Source: Dictyocoela muelleri (lineage: Eukaryota; Microsporidia). Taken from it: DNA of 13,406 nt. The translations under genes were made by a program, and so were the position numbers. The stretch covers positions 1 to 13,406 of the forward strand of contig SDVU01000438.1 in NCBI GenBank assembly GCA_016256075.1. The letters run 5' to 3'. Of the stretch, positions 1 through 8,682 are shown piece by piece. Under the pieces are notes generated by a model that had not been told where the DNA came from, searched no databases, and worked only from the letters and a program-made list of their open reading frames with translations. The number at the start of each line of letters is the position of its first letter. The stretch's first letter is position 1.

Positions 1-1746
1 AGGTAGGAGAAAACTCTCCGGTTTGACTGCTATGGGTATTTTAAACATGTAATATATAATAAGAAAATTGCGTGACTGAGTCTGAAGACATTAAATATTT
101 GCGAATACTAAAATTATCACTTAAAAAAATTAAAAAGTGAGCTATACGATAGTACATTAAGTATAGTATGAAAACGCTTATTCTCATACATATATATGCT
201 CATAATATTTACGAATCTCTTTTTTTTTTTTTTTACTTTTTCTAAAAAGTAATGAGACACTTGGAAGACTTTTTTTACATGGCTAATTTTTTAAAAAATA
301 GTATCAGAATTTATAGTTTTCCGATTTTAAATTTTTCTTAAAAAAATGCAATAAAAGAAAATTTTATTCATTTAAAATATTTAATTAAATTTTCACTTTA
401 CACAAAATATATAGAGTTTTTTTTAAAAAAATAATTTTCGTGTATAGATATAAAACTGTATGCATATTTCGATTTTATAAGAGAATGATATCTGCTGTAT
501 TATTATTATTAAATATTGATCGACAGTTAGTTTTAAATATTTTTTAATATTTGCAAGAAAAATTTGTCCGAAAAACTTTAATCTAATAGTAGAGTTTATT
601 TGTAAAAATATATGAATGAATGAAATATTTAAGTGATTTTGCACTATAGAGAAAGAAAAATATATACACAAAACAACAAATGTATGTTAAAGTTTCTAAT
701 AGTGCTCTACAACTATTTTAAAGATAAACACCTACGAAATCTGAACATAATATAATATGAGCAGTCAAGATATATTTATAAAAACCTATTAATACAATAT
801 ATCATAAAATATAATATTGCAATAAAAATGAAATAAAAATAAAAACATAAAAAAAGATATTAAAAAACATAATAGTTATTATGATGTATTACTCTTAAAA
901 GCTATCGCAATGATTTATAATTGGCGTTTAGTATATTTATTTTAATAATATTATTATTTTTCTTTTAATCTTTTTAAATTATTAGAAATTATCCGAAACT
1001 CATTATCAATAAAAAAAACGAAACGGAAATTTTTTATACATAAAGAAATTGTAAAAAAATTCTTCATATATTTTTTATAGTAAAAGAGAAGTTTTGCCCA
1101 AATTTACCATTAGTCTAAATTTGTGCAAACGGTAAAAAGCTCTTATTAGTTGAGGCTTTATTTTATTATTTTGTTTCAAGGGATCGAGGTTATATATCTA
1201 AGTGTATTTAAATTTTTTTTAACAAACTTTAAGATAGAAACAAGAGACTAGGAGTATAATATACTATTTTTAGCTTAATGGGGATTTATTGCATTGTTTT
1301 TATATTAATTTGCGGTTTTATAAATATAAATTTTTTTTTCATACGGTTTCGTTTTTTACTGACCCACTAAGGAAAGCTAAAGATTTTATAAGATAAAATT
1401 CCGAAACTTTAAAATGCATATAAACCTACATTATAGTGTAATCATAACTTTTATTATTTTTAATATATTTATTCATTCTAATGCCAGTATATTTACAAAT
1501 TCTTTTCAAAAGTAATTATATTTTACTGCCTTGATTATTTATAATACTGATAAAAATATTCAAATTTTTTTATATATAATAATTTTTGACTTCCCTTTTT
1601 TATTATTAGTAATCAATGCGAATGTAAAAAGTTCTATATTTTAATAAATTGCATTTACGTATAATGCACAGGTGTAAAAATTTAAAAATAAATAAGACAT
1701 ATAACTATTTTATATAGGTTTTCGTAATTTATTTTTTTATACATAT
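1..1746. other. AT-rich DNA without a recognisable gene
   Basis: I see no coding region here. The sequence is low-complexity A/T runs, including 15 T at 220-234, with frequent stops in all frames. A minus-strand open frame at 423-671 consists almost only of F, I, Y, K, L, N and S and looks like chance. The only structured item is the hairpin at 1093-1129. The stretch could be intergenic or intronic; nothing in it decides which. Confidence 0.6.
1093..1129. repeat. 14-bp-arm hairpin, 9-nt loop
   Basis: The left arm 1093-1106 (tttgcccaaattta) is the reverse complement of the right arm 1116-1129 (taaatttgtgcaaa) except at one position. The loop is 9 nt. The arms contain GC-bearing TTTGC/GCAAA ends, so this is less trivial than the many pure A/T palindromes nearby. 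It is too short for a typical animal pre-miRNA on its own. It could be a chance hairpin, the end of a decayed inverted-repeat element, or a transcript structure. Function unknown. Confidence 0.55.
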
Positions 1747-1803
1747 TGTCGCGCGTAAAGCGGTCGATCGTGCTGTGGCGTGACTTGACGATTCCACGAT
1801 GTA
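1747..1803 (+). other. Isolated GC/CpG-rich block starting TGTCGCGCG
   Basis: About 57 bp of clearly higher GC, containing gcgcg, gcgg, gtcgatcg and ggcgtgac, sits between A/T-rich flanks and ends in a 12-T run at 1805-1816. It begins with TGT, the usual start of a Ty3/gypsy LTR, and lies about 100 bp left of the part of the 5' LTR that can be aligned to the 3' LTR. The retroelement coding region also ends in a short purine-rich run followed by TGT at 5795. I infer it may be the true left end of the 5' LTR. It has no visible match in the 3' LTR, so it could also be an unrelated scrap. Confidence 0.4.
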
Positions 1804-1854
1804 GTTTTTTTTTTTTAATAGGATATTTAACTATAATAAGTCAAACAAAATCTA

Positions 1855-2155
1855 TTTATTATTGTTGTATAATTTACATATATCAACTTTATTTTAAAAA
1901 ACTACATTAAAAAAATAAATTTTTATAGCGCGTCTTAATCAAAATATAATATATTTTAATTAATCACAAAAAGCTATATAAAGAGACGAGATTTATAAAG
2001 AGAGAGATGTTTATAAAATACAAATAATAAACAATCATCTACTTTTTATAAGATTAATATATACGACCGAAGACGTCACTAAAGCACCATTAATGGAGAA
2101 AACGACAAGAAGAGTGAAACAAGTATTATAGAAAATACCTTCAATATAGTTGCAC
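1855..2155 (+). repeat. 5' LTR of the gypsy fossil
   Basis: From about 1883 to 2149 this segment aligns almost without gaps to 5814-6080. Landmarks shared by both copies are tagcgcgtct, the box aagctat.taaag, acgagatttataaa, ataataaacaatc, acgaccgaaga and caccattaatggagaa. The left edge is fuzzy: similarity fades near 1855, but a TG-initiated GC-rich block begins at 1747. The right edge lies between about 2150 and 2175. No convincing tRNA primer-binding site starting TGG follows it. Confidence 0.85.
1975..1983 (+). promoter_or_regulatory. TATA box of the 5' LTR promoter
   Basis: TATATAAAG sits in the LTR about 50 bp upstream of an AATAAA poly(A) signal at 2026-2031. This is the compact U3-R arrangement expected in a short insect gypsy LTR. 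The corresponding box in the 3' LTR is at 5905-5913 and its poly(A) signal is at 5956-5961. Transcription would run rightward through the element. The assignment is by position and motif only. Confidence 0.5.
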
Positions 2156-2184
2156 TCTAAGCATTTCGTCAATTTGAATTCAAA

Positions 2185-2830
2185 TGACAAAAAAAAAGAA
2201 AAATTAAGAAAAAAATTTAATAATTAAATTGAAAAAGAATTTTTGGAAGTAGAAATTTCTTATGAAGGAACAGATGTAAAGTTGAAAAAAAAGAAAATAC
2301 ATCGTAGAAATTGAAAGAATGGATATGAAAAAAAGGATATTTTATTTTTTAATATTAGCAAAAAGAAAAATTGGAATTATGTACAGTCAAGTGAGATATT
2401 AGAATATTTGATAAGAGATGATGAGTTAAAAAGCAATTCAATTAAAGAAAATGAAGATAAAACACGTAAAAATTTTTGAGAATAAAAAATTCTAGTGTTG
2501 ATAGCATATCGATCTAATTGAAATGGATTCATGAAAGCAAACCAAATTTCTAAGATAAGGAAATATTTTGAGGAGATAAAAAAAGCATTTTGTGAATATT
2601 CAGCTATTGAAAAGATAAGCAAAAAGGAGACACAGCGGCGAATTAAAGAAGTATTTATGAAAGGACTAGGAAGATTCACGGAAATAAAAATTTAAAAGCA
2701 AAATTTAACAGAACTAGATGATATTACAAAGTATTTGGAAAGATTGGGGTGTTGACATTATAAGAAGCGGTGATAAGAATGTTTTATTTCATGAAAATAC
2801 AATTAAAAATTTCGAAGATTAAATGTAGTT
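2185..2830 (+). pseudogene. gag-like region of the gypsy fossil
   Basis: This is the region between the 5' LTR and the protease. The plus strand reads as lysine- and glutamate-rich helical segments, for example the stretch encoding EEIKKAFCEYSAIEKI near 2570-2620 and the charged segment following it. That is consistent with the nucleocapsid/capsid precursor (Gag) of a gypsy element by position and composition. I do not recognise a specific gag subfamily, and no CCHC zinc knuckle was seen. It is broken like the rest of the element. Confidence 0.6.
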
Positions 2831-2959
2831 TAGTATTCATCGCAGTGAGTAACATAACACTAAAGATTGTAACAAGATCATAAATAAAAATAACATCACA
2901 AAAAAATCATTCAACATGCATTTTAAAGGAAAGGGAATTTAATTTCCCTAATACTGAAT

Positions 2960-3300
2960 TAATATGCACTTTGAAAATAAAAAGATAAAATTCATGATTG
3001 ACACGAGATCGACAAGAAATTTTCTAAATAAAAGAATGTTTGGGATCTATAATTTTGAAATTCATGAAGATATTCCTATAAGAACTATATTTGGGAACAA
3101 TGAATTTGTAACCAAGTATTAACTTGTAATGTTAATTTGAGTGGTATAGAGAAAAATATCAATGTAAATTTTTATATATTCGAAATTTACCGGTAGATGT
3201 AATTTTGGCGGATGAATTTTTATTTTCTAACGACTGCATTTTAGATCTAAAGAATTGCCAGATGAGTATCGAAAATAAATACTATCTAATTTTTATTAGT
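2960..3300 (+). pseudogene. Aspartic protease region of the gypsy fossil
   Basis: The plus strand encodes a retropepsin-like block. An MIDT-type active-site segment near 2995 is followed about 65-75 codons later by a hydrophobic segment resembling the ILADEFL motif (gypsy proteases usually show I(L/I)GxDFL here), then a DL..C.M tail near 3240-3265. Position directly upstream of reverse transcriptase supports the call. In a live element this domain would cleave the Gag-Pol polyprotein. It is a fossil here. Confidence 0.7.
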
Positions 3301-3449
3301 AATAATTCTAACGATGTTGATGATAATAATAATTTTAATAAAATTTAAATTGAAAAATTAGGTATTTTACATGGAGTATGTGATGATAAAATTTAAATCT
3401 AGAGATTGAGAATTATATGAATAATAATTATAATTATAAATATATTTTA

Positions 3450-4260
3450 AATAAACCAGTAAAAATTAGATATAAAAAGGAATTGCCTATAATATTAAAG
3501 AAGAGTTATAAAACCCCGGAAAAATATAAGAAGAATGTTTTTTTTTAAAATTGAAAAGATATAAATCGAGGAGAAAGTTGTAAGATCTATAATTTCTTAT
3601 TCAAATCACGGGTATTTTGTTCGTAATAAAATAAAGATTTGAGATTAGTCGTGGATTACAGAATGTAAAATAATGAAATAATTGATGAAATATATAATAT
3701 TCCTAACATATTTAATAGTATCATGAATGTAATAGAAAATTTTTTTCTTAGTCAGATTGATTTGATGAACGGGGTGATCAGATATTGTTAGATGATGAAA
3801 GATAGAGTTAACAGAGTTTAATATTTTAAATAAACACTGCAATATAATTGAATACCTTCCGGACTGAAATCCGTACCAAAAAATTTTAAAAGATAATAAG
3901 TTTAATTTTTAGTTATGTTGAAAATGGCTTTGTTAATATTGATGATATAAATGGGTTTTCAAAAAGTAGAGGAGAACATGTGAAATTGGTACAATTAGTT
4001 CTTTAAAAAAAGCTTGCTGAAAAAAATGCGCAAATAGATTATGAGAAATTGTATTTTTTCATTTCAGAATTAAAAATTTTAAGTTATATTGTTAATAACA
4101 AAGGAATAAAATTGAATAAGTGTTATTTCAATAGTGAAATTTTTAAAAAGGAGATTAAAAGTAAAAAAGACGTTCAAAAATTAGTAGGAATTTTAAATTG
4201 GTATAGAATTTAACTGTTAAAATTTAGTGATAAAATCGTAAAAATAACATATTTGTTAAA
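3450..4260 (+). pseudogene. Reverse transcriptase region of the gypsy fossil
   Basis: Several blocks of gypsy reverse transcriptase occur in order on the plus strand: a VVDYRM segment near 3645-3662 (family motif DYRxLN), a LSQIDLMNG segment near 3750-3772 (family S.iDL..G), and an IPSGLKSVPK-like segment near 3855-3885 (family LPFGLxNAPxxFQ). The spacing fits Ty3/gypsy RT. The domain would copy element RNA into DNA in a live relative. The sequence is broken in several places and I give no reconstruction. Confidence 0.85.
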
Positions 4261-4279
4261 ATATAAGATAAAAAAATAA

Positions 4280-4740
4280 AATGGAACGATGAACATAAGA
4301 CAATTGTGGATGAAATTAAAAACCAAATAATAGCTGACTCTATTTTAAAATTTCTATTATTATTCTAAAAAATTCATTTTACATTGCGATGCTCTTGACG
4401 TGGGGATTGTGTCTTTATTTACAAAAAATGCGTAATAAGCCATTATAGTCGGGAATTTCCAATCCAGAAATAAATTATAGTGTTGTTATCAAGGAAATGT
4501 TTGCTTCCTTAAATCAATGTTGCATTTTAGAGAATTGTTTAGAACTGTTATGTAGAAATATATACGATAATAAAAATTGCTCAATTATGAATAGTAAATC
4601 ATCTAGAATAATGCGGTGTGAATTATTTATGAGCGATTTAAAAATAAATTAATGTCTATAAATAGGAATGAAAACGTAATAGCTGTCATTTATCAAGATG
4701 TTTCATAATATAAAAAAAAATATCTTGATAGATCGAGATA
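4280..4740 (+). pseudogene. RNase H region of the gypsy fossil
   Basis: A segment encoding FTLHCDALDVGIVSL lies near 4376-4422 and matches the start of gypsy RNase H (family pattern LxTDAS..GIGAVL). An INYSVVIKEMFASL segment near 4470-4515 matches the family pattern NYs..EKElLAvv. Order and spacing behind RT are canonical. In a live element the domain degrades the RNA strand of the RNA-DNA hybrid. Broken here. Confidence 0.85.
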
Positions 4741-4839
4741 TTTAAAAGATTTACAAAAATATTTTAAATTTGATTAAAATGATAATTTAATTGATGATTG
4801 CAGTAATGATAATTTTTAAAAAAATTGTTTATAAAGATA

Positions 4840-5780
4840 GTAAGGATAGATTTATTATAAACAATAATTTGAAAAATGAATTTTTAATTTTCATACATGA
4901 AATAAGCTGTCATTCGAAAATTACGATATTATATTAGAATATCAGAAAGTATTTTTATGAGAAAAAAAAATAATAAGTATTTAAGATCATCATAAAATCA
5001 CGTAAAAGCTGTTCTGAAAATAAAAATAATAATTTTTATAAAAAACAAAATTTTAATAGTATTTAGAGAAGAAAGTAAATAAAAAAGCAGTGATATATAT
5101 TGACCATTTTCATTGAATGAGTTAAAGCATGATACGAACAATAATAAGGCATTTTTATTACATTCTAAGACATTTTCACTAGTTTACGCGTATTTACTTA
5201 ATTGATTCTATATCGAGTGAGACAATTGTTGAAAAAGTTAAAGTGGATAAATGAGTTGGTATTCTCGAAAAAATTATTACTAATAATGAAAAACAGTATG
5301 TAGGATGCCTTTTCAAGAAATTTTTGCAAAAAAAAAGAATATTAGACAAATTCAGGTACCCATTTATGCACCATATTTAAATGGGGGTAAGCGAAAGTAT
5401 AAATTAAATTATAAGTGAGGCACTTAGATTTAATAAAGGCAAAGATATTGATGATATTAAGTTTTGTGTATAAAATCGAATAAATCGAAATTATAAGAGA
5501 TTTTTAGGAACATCTCCGAAATGTTATCTATATGGTCAGAATTTTTACAATTCATTGATAAATAATGAAAGTTATGAAAATAAAAAGTTGAATTATAAAA
5601 GAAGTGAAATAATAATATTTCGTTAAAATTAGTGATTCGGTTTATAAGAAAATATTTTTGGGTTCTAAAGGAGAATAGCACTATGATAGCCTTTTTATAG
5701 TTGAAGAAAGAGGTAGAAAAAATGCGTGATTGAAGCAGAAAAGAATCATTTCTTGGGTACATTTAAGATCTTATAAATTT
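4840..5780 (+). pseudogene. Integrase region of the gypsy fossil
   Basis: After RNase H the plus strand shows an integrase-like series. There is an N-terminal H..H-type zinc-binding region around 4890-5030, an IYIDHF core segment near 5093-5110, and an ILEKIITNN-type segment near 5258-5285 where family members carry the second core acidic motif. A VPIYAPYLNG segment near 5357-5387 corresponds to the family pattern P.hPqaNG. A C-terminal tail resembling the gypsy G.KW.GP(Y/F)-type module follows around 5640-5700. Integrase inserts the DNA copy into host DNA in live relatives. This copy is broken. Confidence 0.8.
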
Positions 5781-5794
5781 ATAGAGGTGCAGAA
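5781..5794 (+). other. Possible polypurine tract remnant
   Basis: A purine-rich run (atagaggtgcagaa) immediately precedes a TGT at 5795 where the 3' LTR is judged to begin. In gypsy elements a polypurine tract primes plus-strand synthesis at exactly this place. The run is short and imperfect, so the call rests mainly on position. Confidence 0.4.
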
Positions 5795-6100
5795 TGTTTA
5801 ATTGTTAAAATATGTCAACTTTATTTAAAAATTACATTAAAGAATAAAATTTTTATAGCGCGTCTTTATTAAAATATAATATATTTTAATAAATCTCAAA
5901 AAGCTATTTAAAGAAACGAGATTTATAAATAGAGATGTTTAATAAATACAATGATAATAAACAATCTTCTACTTTCGATAAGATTAATATTTACGACCGA
6001 AGATGTCACTTAAGCACCATTAATGGAGAAGACGGCATTTAGGGTGAAGCAAGTATCATAGAATATTACCTTTAATATAGCCGAAATCAAGTGCAATAAG
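5795..6100 (+). repeat. 3' LTR of the gypsy fossil
   Basis: From 5814 to 6080 this is a diverged copy of 1883-2149, with the same landmarks and order, including a TATA-like box at 5905-5913 and AATAAA at 5956-5961. By hand alignment the two copies differ at roughly one position in nine plus a few small indels, which indicates an old insertion. The right boundary is uncertain between about 6080 and 6106. Confidence 0.85.
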
Positions 6101-6106
6101 TCAATT

Positions 6107-6661
6107 ATAAATAAAAATATGTTCATTTATATATTATCTACATAATATTCTTTATGTGCATACATACTCTTGCACATTGGGCTGTCAATTAACATATTTT
6201 ATAAAATAATGATGTTTTATTAAAATATAATAGAAAATTAGTGTGTGTCCAAATAATTTGAATCATAAATATATTAAAAAATAATAATTACAAAATTGAT
6301 ATAAAATTTAATGTTTTTAAAATTAAAAATAAATAACAATTGTTTTAGATATTACAAAATTATCGACGATTTTTATAAAGTTAAATAATTATAACATGTA
6401 TATATTAAATTTATTTATAGCTTTATCTATATTGACTTATATGTTGAATAAAAATATATCATTAAAGACAAATATTTTTTGAATATATAAATAGCAATAA
6501 TCGATATTTTATATAGAAATAACTAACTCTAAATTTATTATAAATTATATAATATATCAGTAAATTTATATTTATAAATTTACAATATGAAATATATATA
6601 ATTACTCACAATTTAATATAAATATAAACGGTAAAAAAATAAAAATACGTGAGAGATAAAA
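6107..6661. other. AT-rich DNA without a recognisable gene
   Basis: The DNA right of the retroelement is A/T-rich with dense stops on both strands and no coding signal. The only feature worth naming is the perfect palindrome at 6560-6583. The stretch passes abruptly into the GC-rich islet at 6662. Confidence 0.6.
6560..6583. repeat. Perfect 11-bp-arm palindrome
   Basis: The arms gtaaatttata (6560-6570) and tataaatttac (6573-6583) are exact reverse complements around a 2-nt centre. Palindromes are common in DNA this AT-rich, so this may be chance or a cruciform-prone spot. No transposon or gene context explains it. Confidence 0.5.
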
Positions 6662-6717
6662 TCTAACCTGGACGCGATTCCTGCATACCCGGAGCTCCTT
6701 ACGCAAGACATATTGGT
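6662..6717. other. GC-rich islet, candidate short exon or conserved noncoding element
   Basis: About 55 bp of balanced composition stands out from A/T-rich flanks. It stays open on both strands. A plus frame runs 6653-6799 (48 codons, no ATG) and includes AIPAYPELLTQDILVIQ. A minus frame opens with ATG at 6711 and reads MSCVRSSGYAGIASRL before an A/T-driven tail ending at 6613. On the minus strand a 30-nt in-frame segment (6697 down to 6668, reading ELRVCRNRVQ) lies between an AAG acceptor-like and a CAG|GTTAGA donor-like boundary, but there is no good polypyrimidine tract. I do not recognise the peptide in any frame. It could be a microexon, an old transposon scrap or a conserved noncoding element. 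Confidence 0.3.
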
Positions 6718-8307
6718 CATACAAAATTCATTCATATATAATTTTTTATTAACTCAAATTATATTTTATATTTTGAGAAAAGTGTCTTTATTCTCATAAA
6801 ACTGATTTAGAAAAAATCGATTCCACACAAGACAATTATTACAAAACATATCTTTACAAAACCGATATCAATATGAATTTATAACATCAAATTAACAATT
6901 GTAATAAAATATAGATGTAGTTATTATTGTTTTGTATTACTAAAAGAGCTAGAAAAGATATAAAAAGTTCGATTAAATAGAATTTTTTGAATCATTATAA
7001 TAGCTATAAAGTAGTTTTTTTTGTTGTTATATCTCTACAGTCATAAAAATTTTTTTTTCGTTTTCTACGTACACTTTTTTTTATATTTAGCGTATTTCAC
7101 GATTATTATTGTTTTTTTTTTCCTAGCGAGTTCGATTTTAATTTTTTCAGAACAAAAATTCTTTAAAAAAGCTATATTTTTTTCGAGTTAAGTATGTTTT
7201 AAAATCTCTTTTAGGCATTAAACATCTGTTTAATAAAATTTATATTAGTTTTATGTATTTCTACTATAAAGTGTATCGTGAAGCCCGAATAAATGTATCA
7301 TAACTATATTGTTATAATCAATGGCACTTGTTATTCACTGGCTTTATCATTAAACTATCTTCCCAGTCGACTCATTTTGATATTTCAGTATAGACGTAAG
7401 AGCTAGACATTGTTTAATTTAATTTATTATCTTTATTTTGTATAAGTTAGTAAATAAGATTTTCAGAACCAGCTAATTAATTTTATGTCTAAAATAGAAA
7501 AAATGCTAATTTCAGATTCATAAAAATTATTAGAATCTCTAAAATGTAGTTTCTAAAAATCGATATGTATTGTTCTTAGATATATGCAAGTCATTATCTG
7601 ACAGTTTATTCTTTATCAGTCTGAAAGTTAATGGTGCTTCTTATTTTTTATTATTCAGCAAAACAATATATGAACATAAACTATTGCCTGCTGAGGTCTT
7701 ATGTATAATGTATACTTGGAAAAAGACGTTAATGAAAATTTAAATGTACTGTCGAGGATATATCAAATTGCTTTTTGTTTAAAAAATAATCATAAAACAC
7801 ACATTATAACAATGCTGTCATCAAATAAAACTAACAACATAAATACTTTTAAAAATTTATTAAATTCATAGTGGAAATAATCTTCGTTTATAAGCCGTCC
7901 TGAAGGTGCTGAGGCGGTCTTCCACAATAAATTTTAGTTTTGGTAGTACGAAACAATAAAAAAATATAAATCTCAATTATGCCTCAAAGGTTTATATGTA
8001 CGCTCTTCGGACAGTTATAGATATGTAGTGATAGTGAAAACGGCAAATTATTGTCTATCTATATTAAACATTGATAAGCTTAAAATAATTATCTTTTTCA
8101 TTTATCTTAGATATATAATTTCTTTTTTATGTTTAAAAAGAAAACTTCCTATTGTTATTGCTGTCTCTTTATAACTTTAGTGAGAACATTGCAAGTTATA
8201 ATCTCTCATTTTTTCGAGTAAAACATAAAGTTAAAACAAATTTTTCAAGCGAAAGAGGGTCGTATCAATTTAATATCATTCCCAATATAGCAATAATATT
8301 TACATAA
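6718..8307. other. Mostly AT-rich DNA with small unassigned open frames
   Basis: No gene is recognisable. Intron-like T-rich tracts ending in CAG or TAG occur at about 7108-7124, 7143-7150 and 7646-7658. A 66-codon plus frame without ATG (7543-7740) has a varied composition, including SLKVNGASYFLLF and LLPAEVLCIMYTW, but length alone is unremarkable here. A 37-codon plus frame from ATG at 7293 ends at 7403. A GC-rich islet sits at 7890-7926. A plus ATG at 8129 begins a short cysteine-rich hydrophobic segment (MFKKKTSYCYCCLFITL) followed by GTGAGA, a possible donor. It lies 200 bp before the OBP-like relic, but the reading phase does not fit cleanly. Confidence 0.4.
7890..7926. other. GC-rich islet of unknown function
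   Basis: A 35-bp GC-rich patch (gccgtcctgaaggtgctga and the gcggtcttccac that follows) lies in A/T-rich DNA. On the minus strand it belongs to a 47-codon open frame, 7933 down to 7793, reading LWKTASAPSGRLINEDYF and continuing into A/T-driven residues. On the plus strand a shorter frame reads SRPEGAEAVFHNKF. The minus strand also carries ccttcag, which could act as a splice acceptor. I do not recognise the peptide. Candidates are an exon fragment, a transposon scrap or a conserved regulatory element. Confidence 0.3.
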
Positions 8308-8682
8308 TATTTATTAAATTTACAAACATCTAAAATAGCCGAGGACCGATTTTTTAAAATATGCCTTGAAGAAGTGAATGCTTCTAAAGAAGACATTATA
8401 TCAAATAAGAGTGATATGTTATTAAAAATATCTTAAAGATGTCTTTCTTGTAGAATAAGATGTTTACAAGAAAAAAAAAAGACATATAGATGGTTTTCTT
8501 GGCTTTGTGAAAATAAAATTTTATCCAAATTAAAAAAAAAATATATTTTTATTTTTAAATCTTGCTATACAAGGTATATAACAACCATAGACAAATTGTT
8601 CTTATTTATTTATTGCTGGTCTTCTTCAAAATATTTCGCAGATTTGTATAGATTATTTTATCTAAGTACAAGCACTAGGGGG
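8308..8682 (+). pseudogene. Odorant-binding-protein-like exon relic
   Basis: This is a plus-strand frame open from 8308 to 8433, stopped by TAA at 8434-8436, then open again in the same frame to a TAA at 8683. A possible acceptor AG lies at 8337-8338. The following residues read AEDRFFKICLEEVNASKEDI, resembling the first helices of insect odorant-binding proteins (F..C.eE.gas.eDi). Cysteines at codons 8362, 8449 and 8461 give C-x28-C-x3-C, the hallmark spacing of C1-C2-C3 in the PBP/GOBP family, where C2-x3-C3 is diagnostic. After C3 come LQEKKK and WLCENKILSKL, similar to the family pattern LeK....ldENGkil. Beyond about 8540 the frame turns A/T-driven and probably leaves the exon. No exon carrying C4-C6 and no confirmed signal peptide were found. 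OBPs are secreted carriers of small hydrophobic ligands in chemosensory tissue and venom. With the internal stop and missing partners I call it a relic. It could also be a decaying gene whose other exons I missed. Confidence 0.45.

Larger units (their letters stand above)
1855..6100 (+). mobile_element. Ty3/gypsy LTR retrotransposon fossil
   Basis: A decayed LTR retrotransposon lies in plus orientation. Two related direct repeats of about 270-300 bp flank an internal region of about 3.6 kb. Conserved blocks inside run gag, protease, reverse transcriptase, RNase H, integrase; integrase after RT/RNase H is the Ty3/gypsy (Metaviridae) order, not Ty1/copia. The tail after the integrase core also resembles gypsy integrase C-termini. 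No envelope-like region is seen. By hand alignment the LTRs differ at roughly 30 of about 265 positions. At usual insect neutral rates that means an insertion many millions of years old, but the rate here is unknown. The reading frames are broken well over a dozen times, so the element is dead. Its left end may extend to 1747, and its exact ends are uncertain because neither a tRNA primer site nor a clear target duplication could be fixed. Confidence 0.9.

Noticed and set aside
423-671. Minus-strand open frame of 82 codons
   Set aside because: Composition is almost only F, I, Y, K, L, N and S, with no motif or signal. This is expected by chance in A/T-rich DNA.
2377-2679. Minus-strand open frame of 100 codons
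   Set aside because: It is antisense to the gag-like region of the gypsy fossil.
3645-3842. Minus-strand open frame of 65 codons
   Set aside because: It is antisense to the reverse transcriptase blocks, which are recognisable on the plus strand.
5457-5762. Minus-strand open frame of 101 codons
   Set aside because: It is antisense to the integrase tail of the gypsy fossil; the peptide is low-complexity F, N, S and H.
7124-7137. String gagttcgatttta resembling a tRNA B box
   Set aside because: No A box, acceptor stem or cloverleaf could be drawn around it.
8382-8485. Direct and inverted copies of a motif like TTCTAAAGAAGACAT (8382-8396, 8439-8455, 8465-8485)
   Set aside because: The repeats fall inside the OBP-like frame and are well explained by lysine- and glutamate-rich codons plus an A run. 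I do not claim a MITE.
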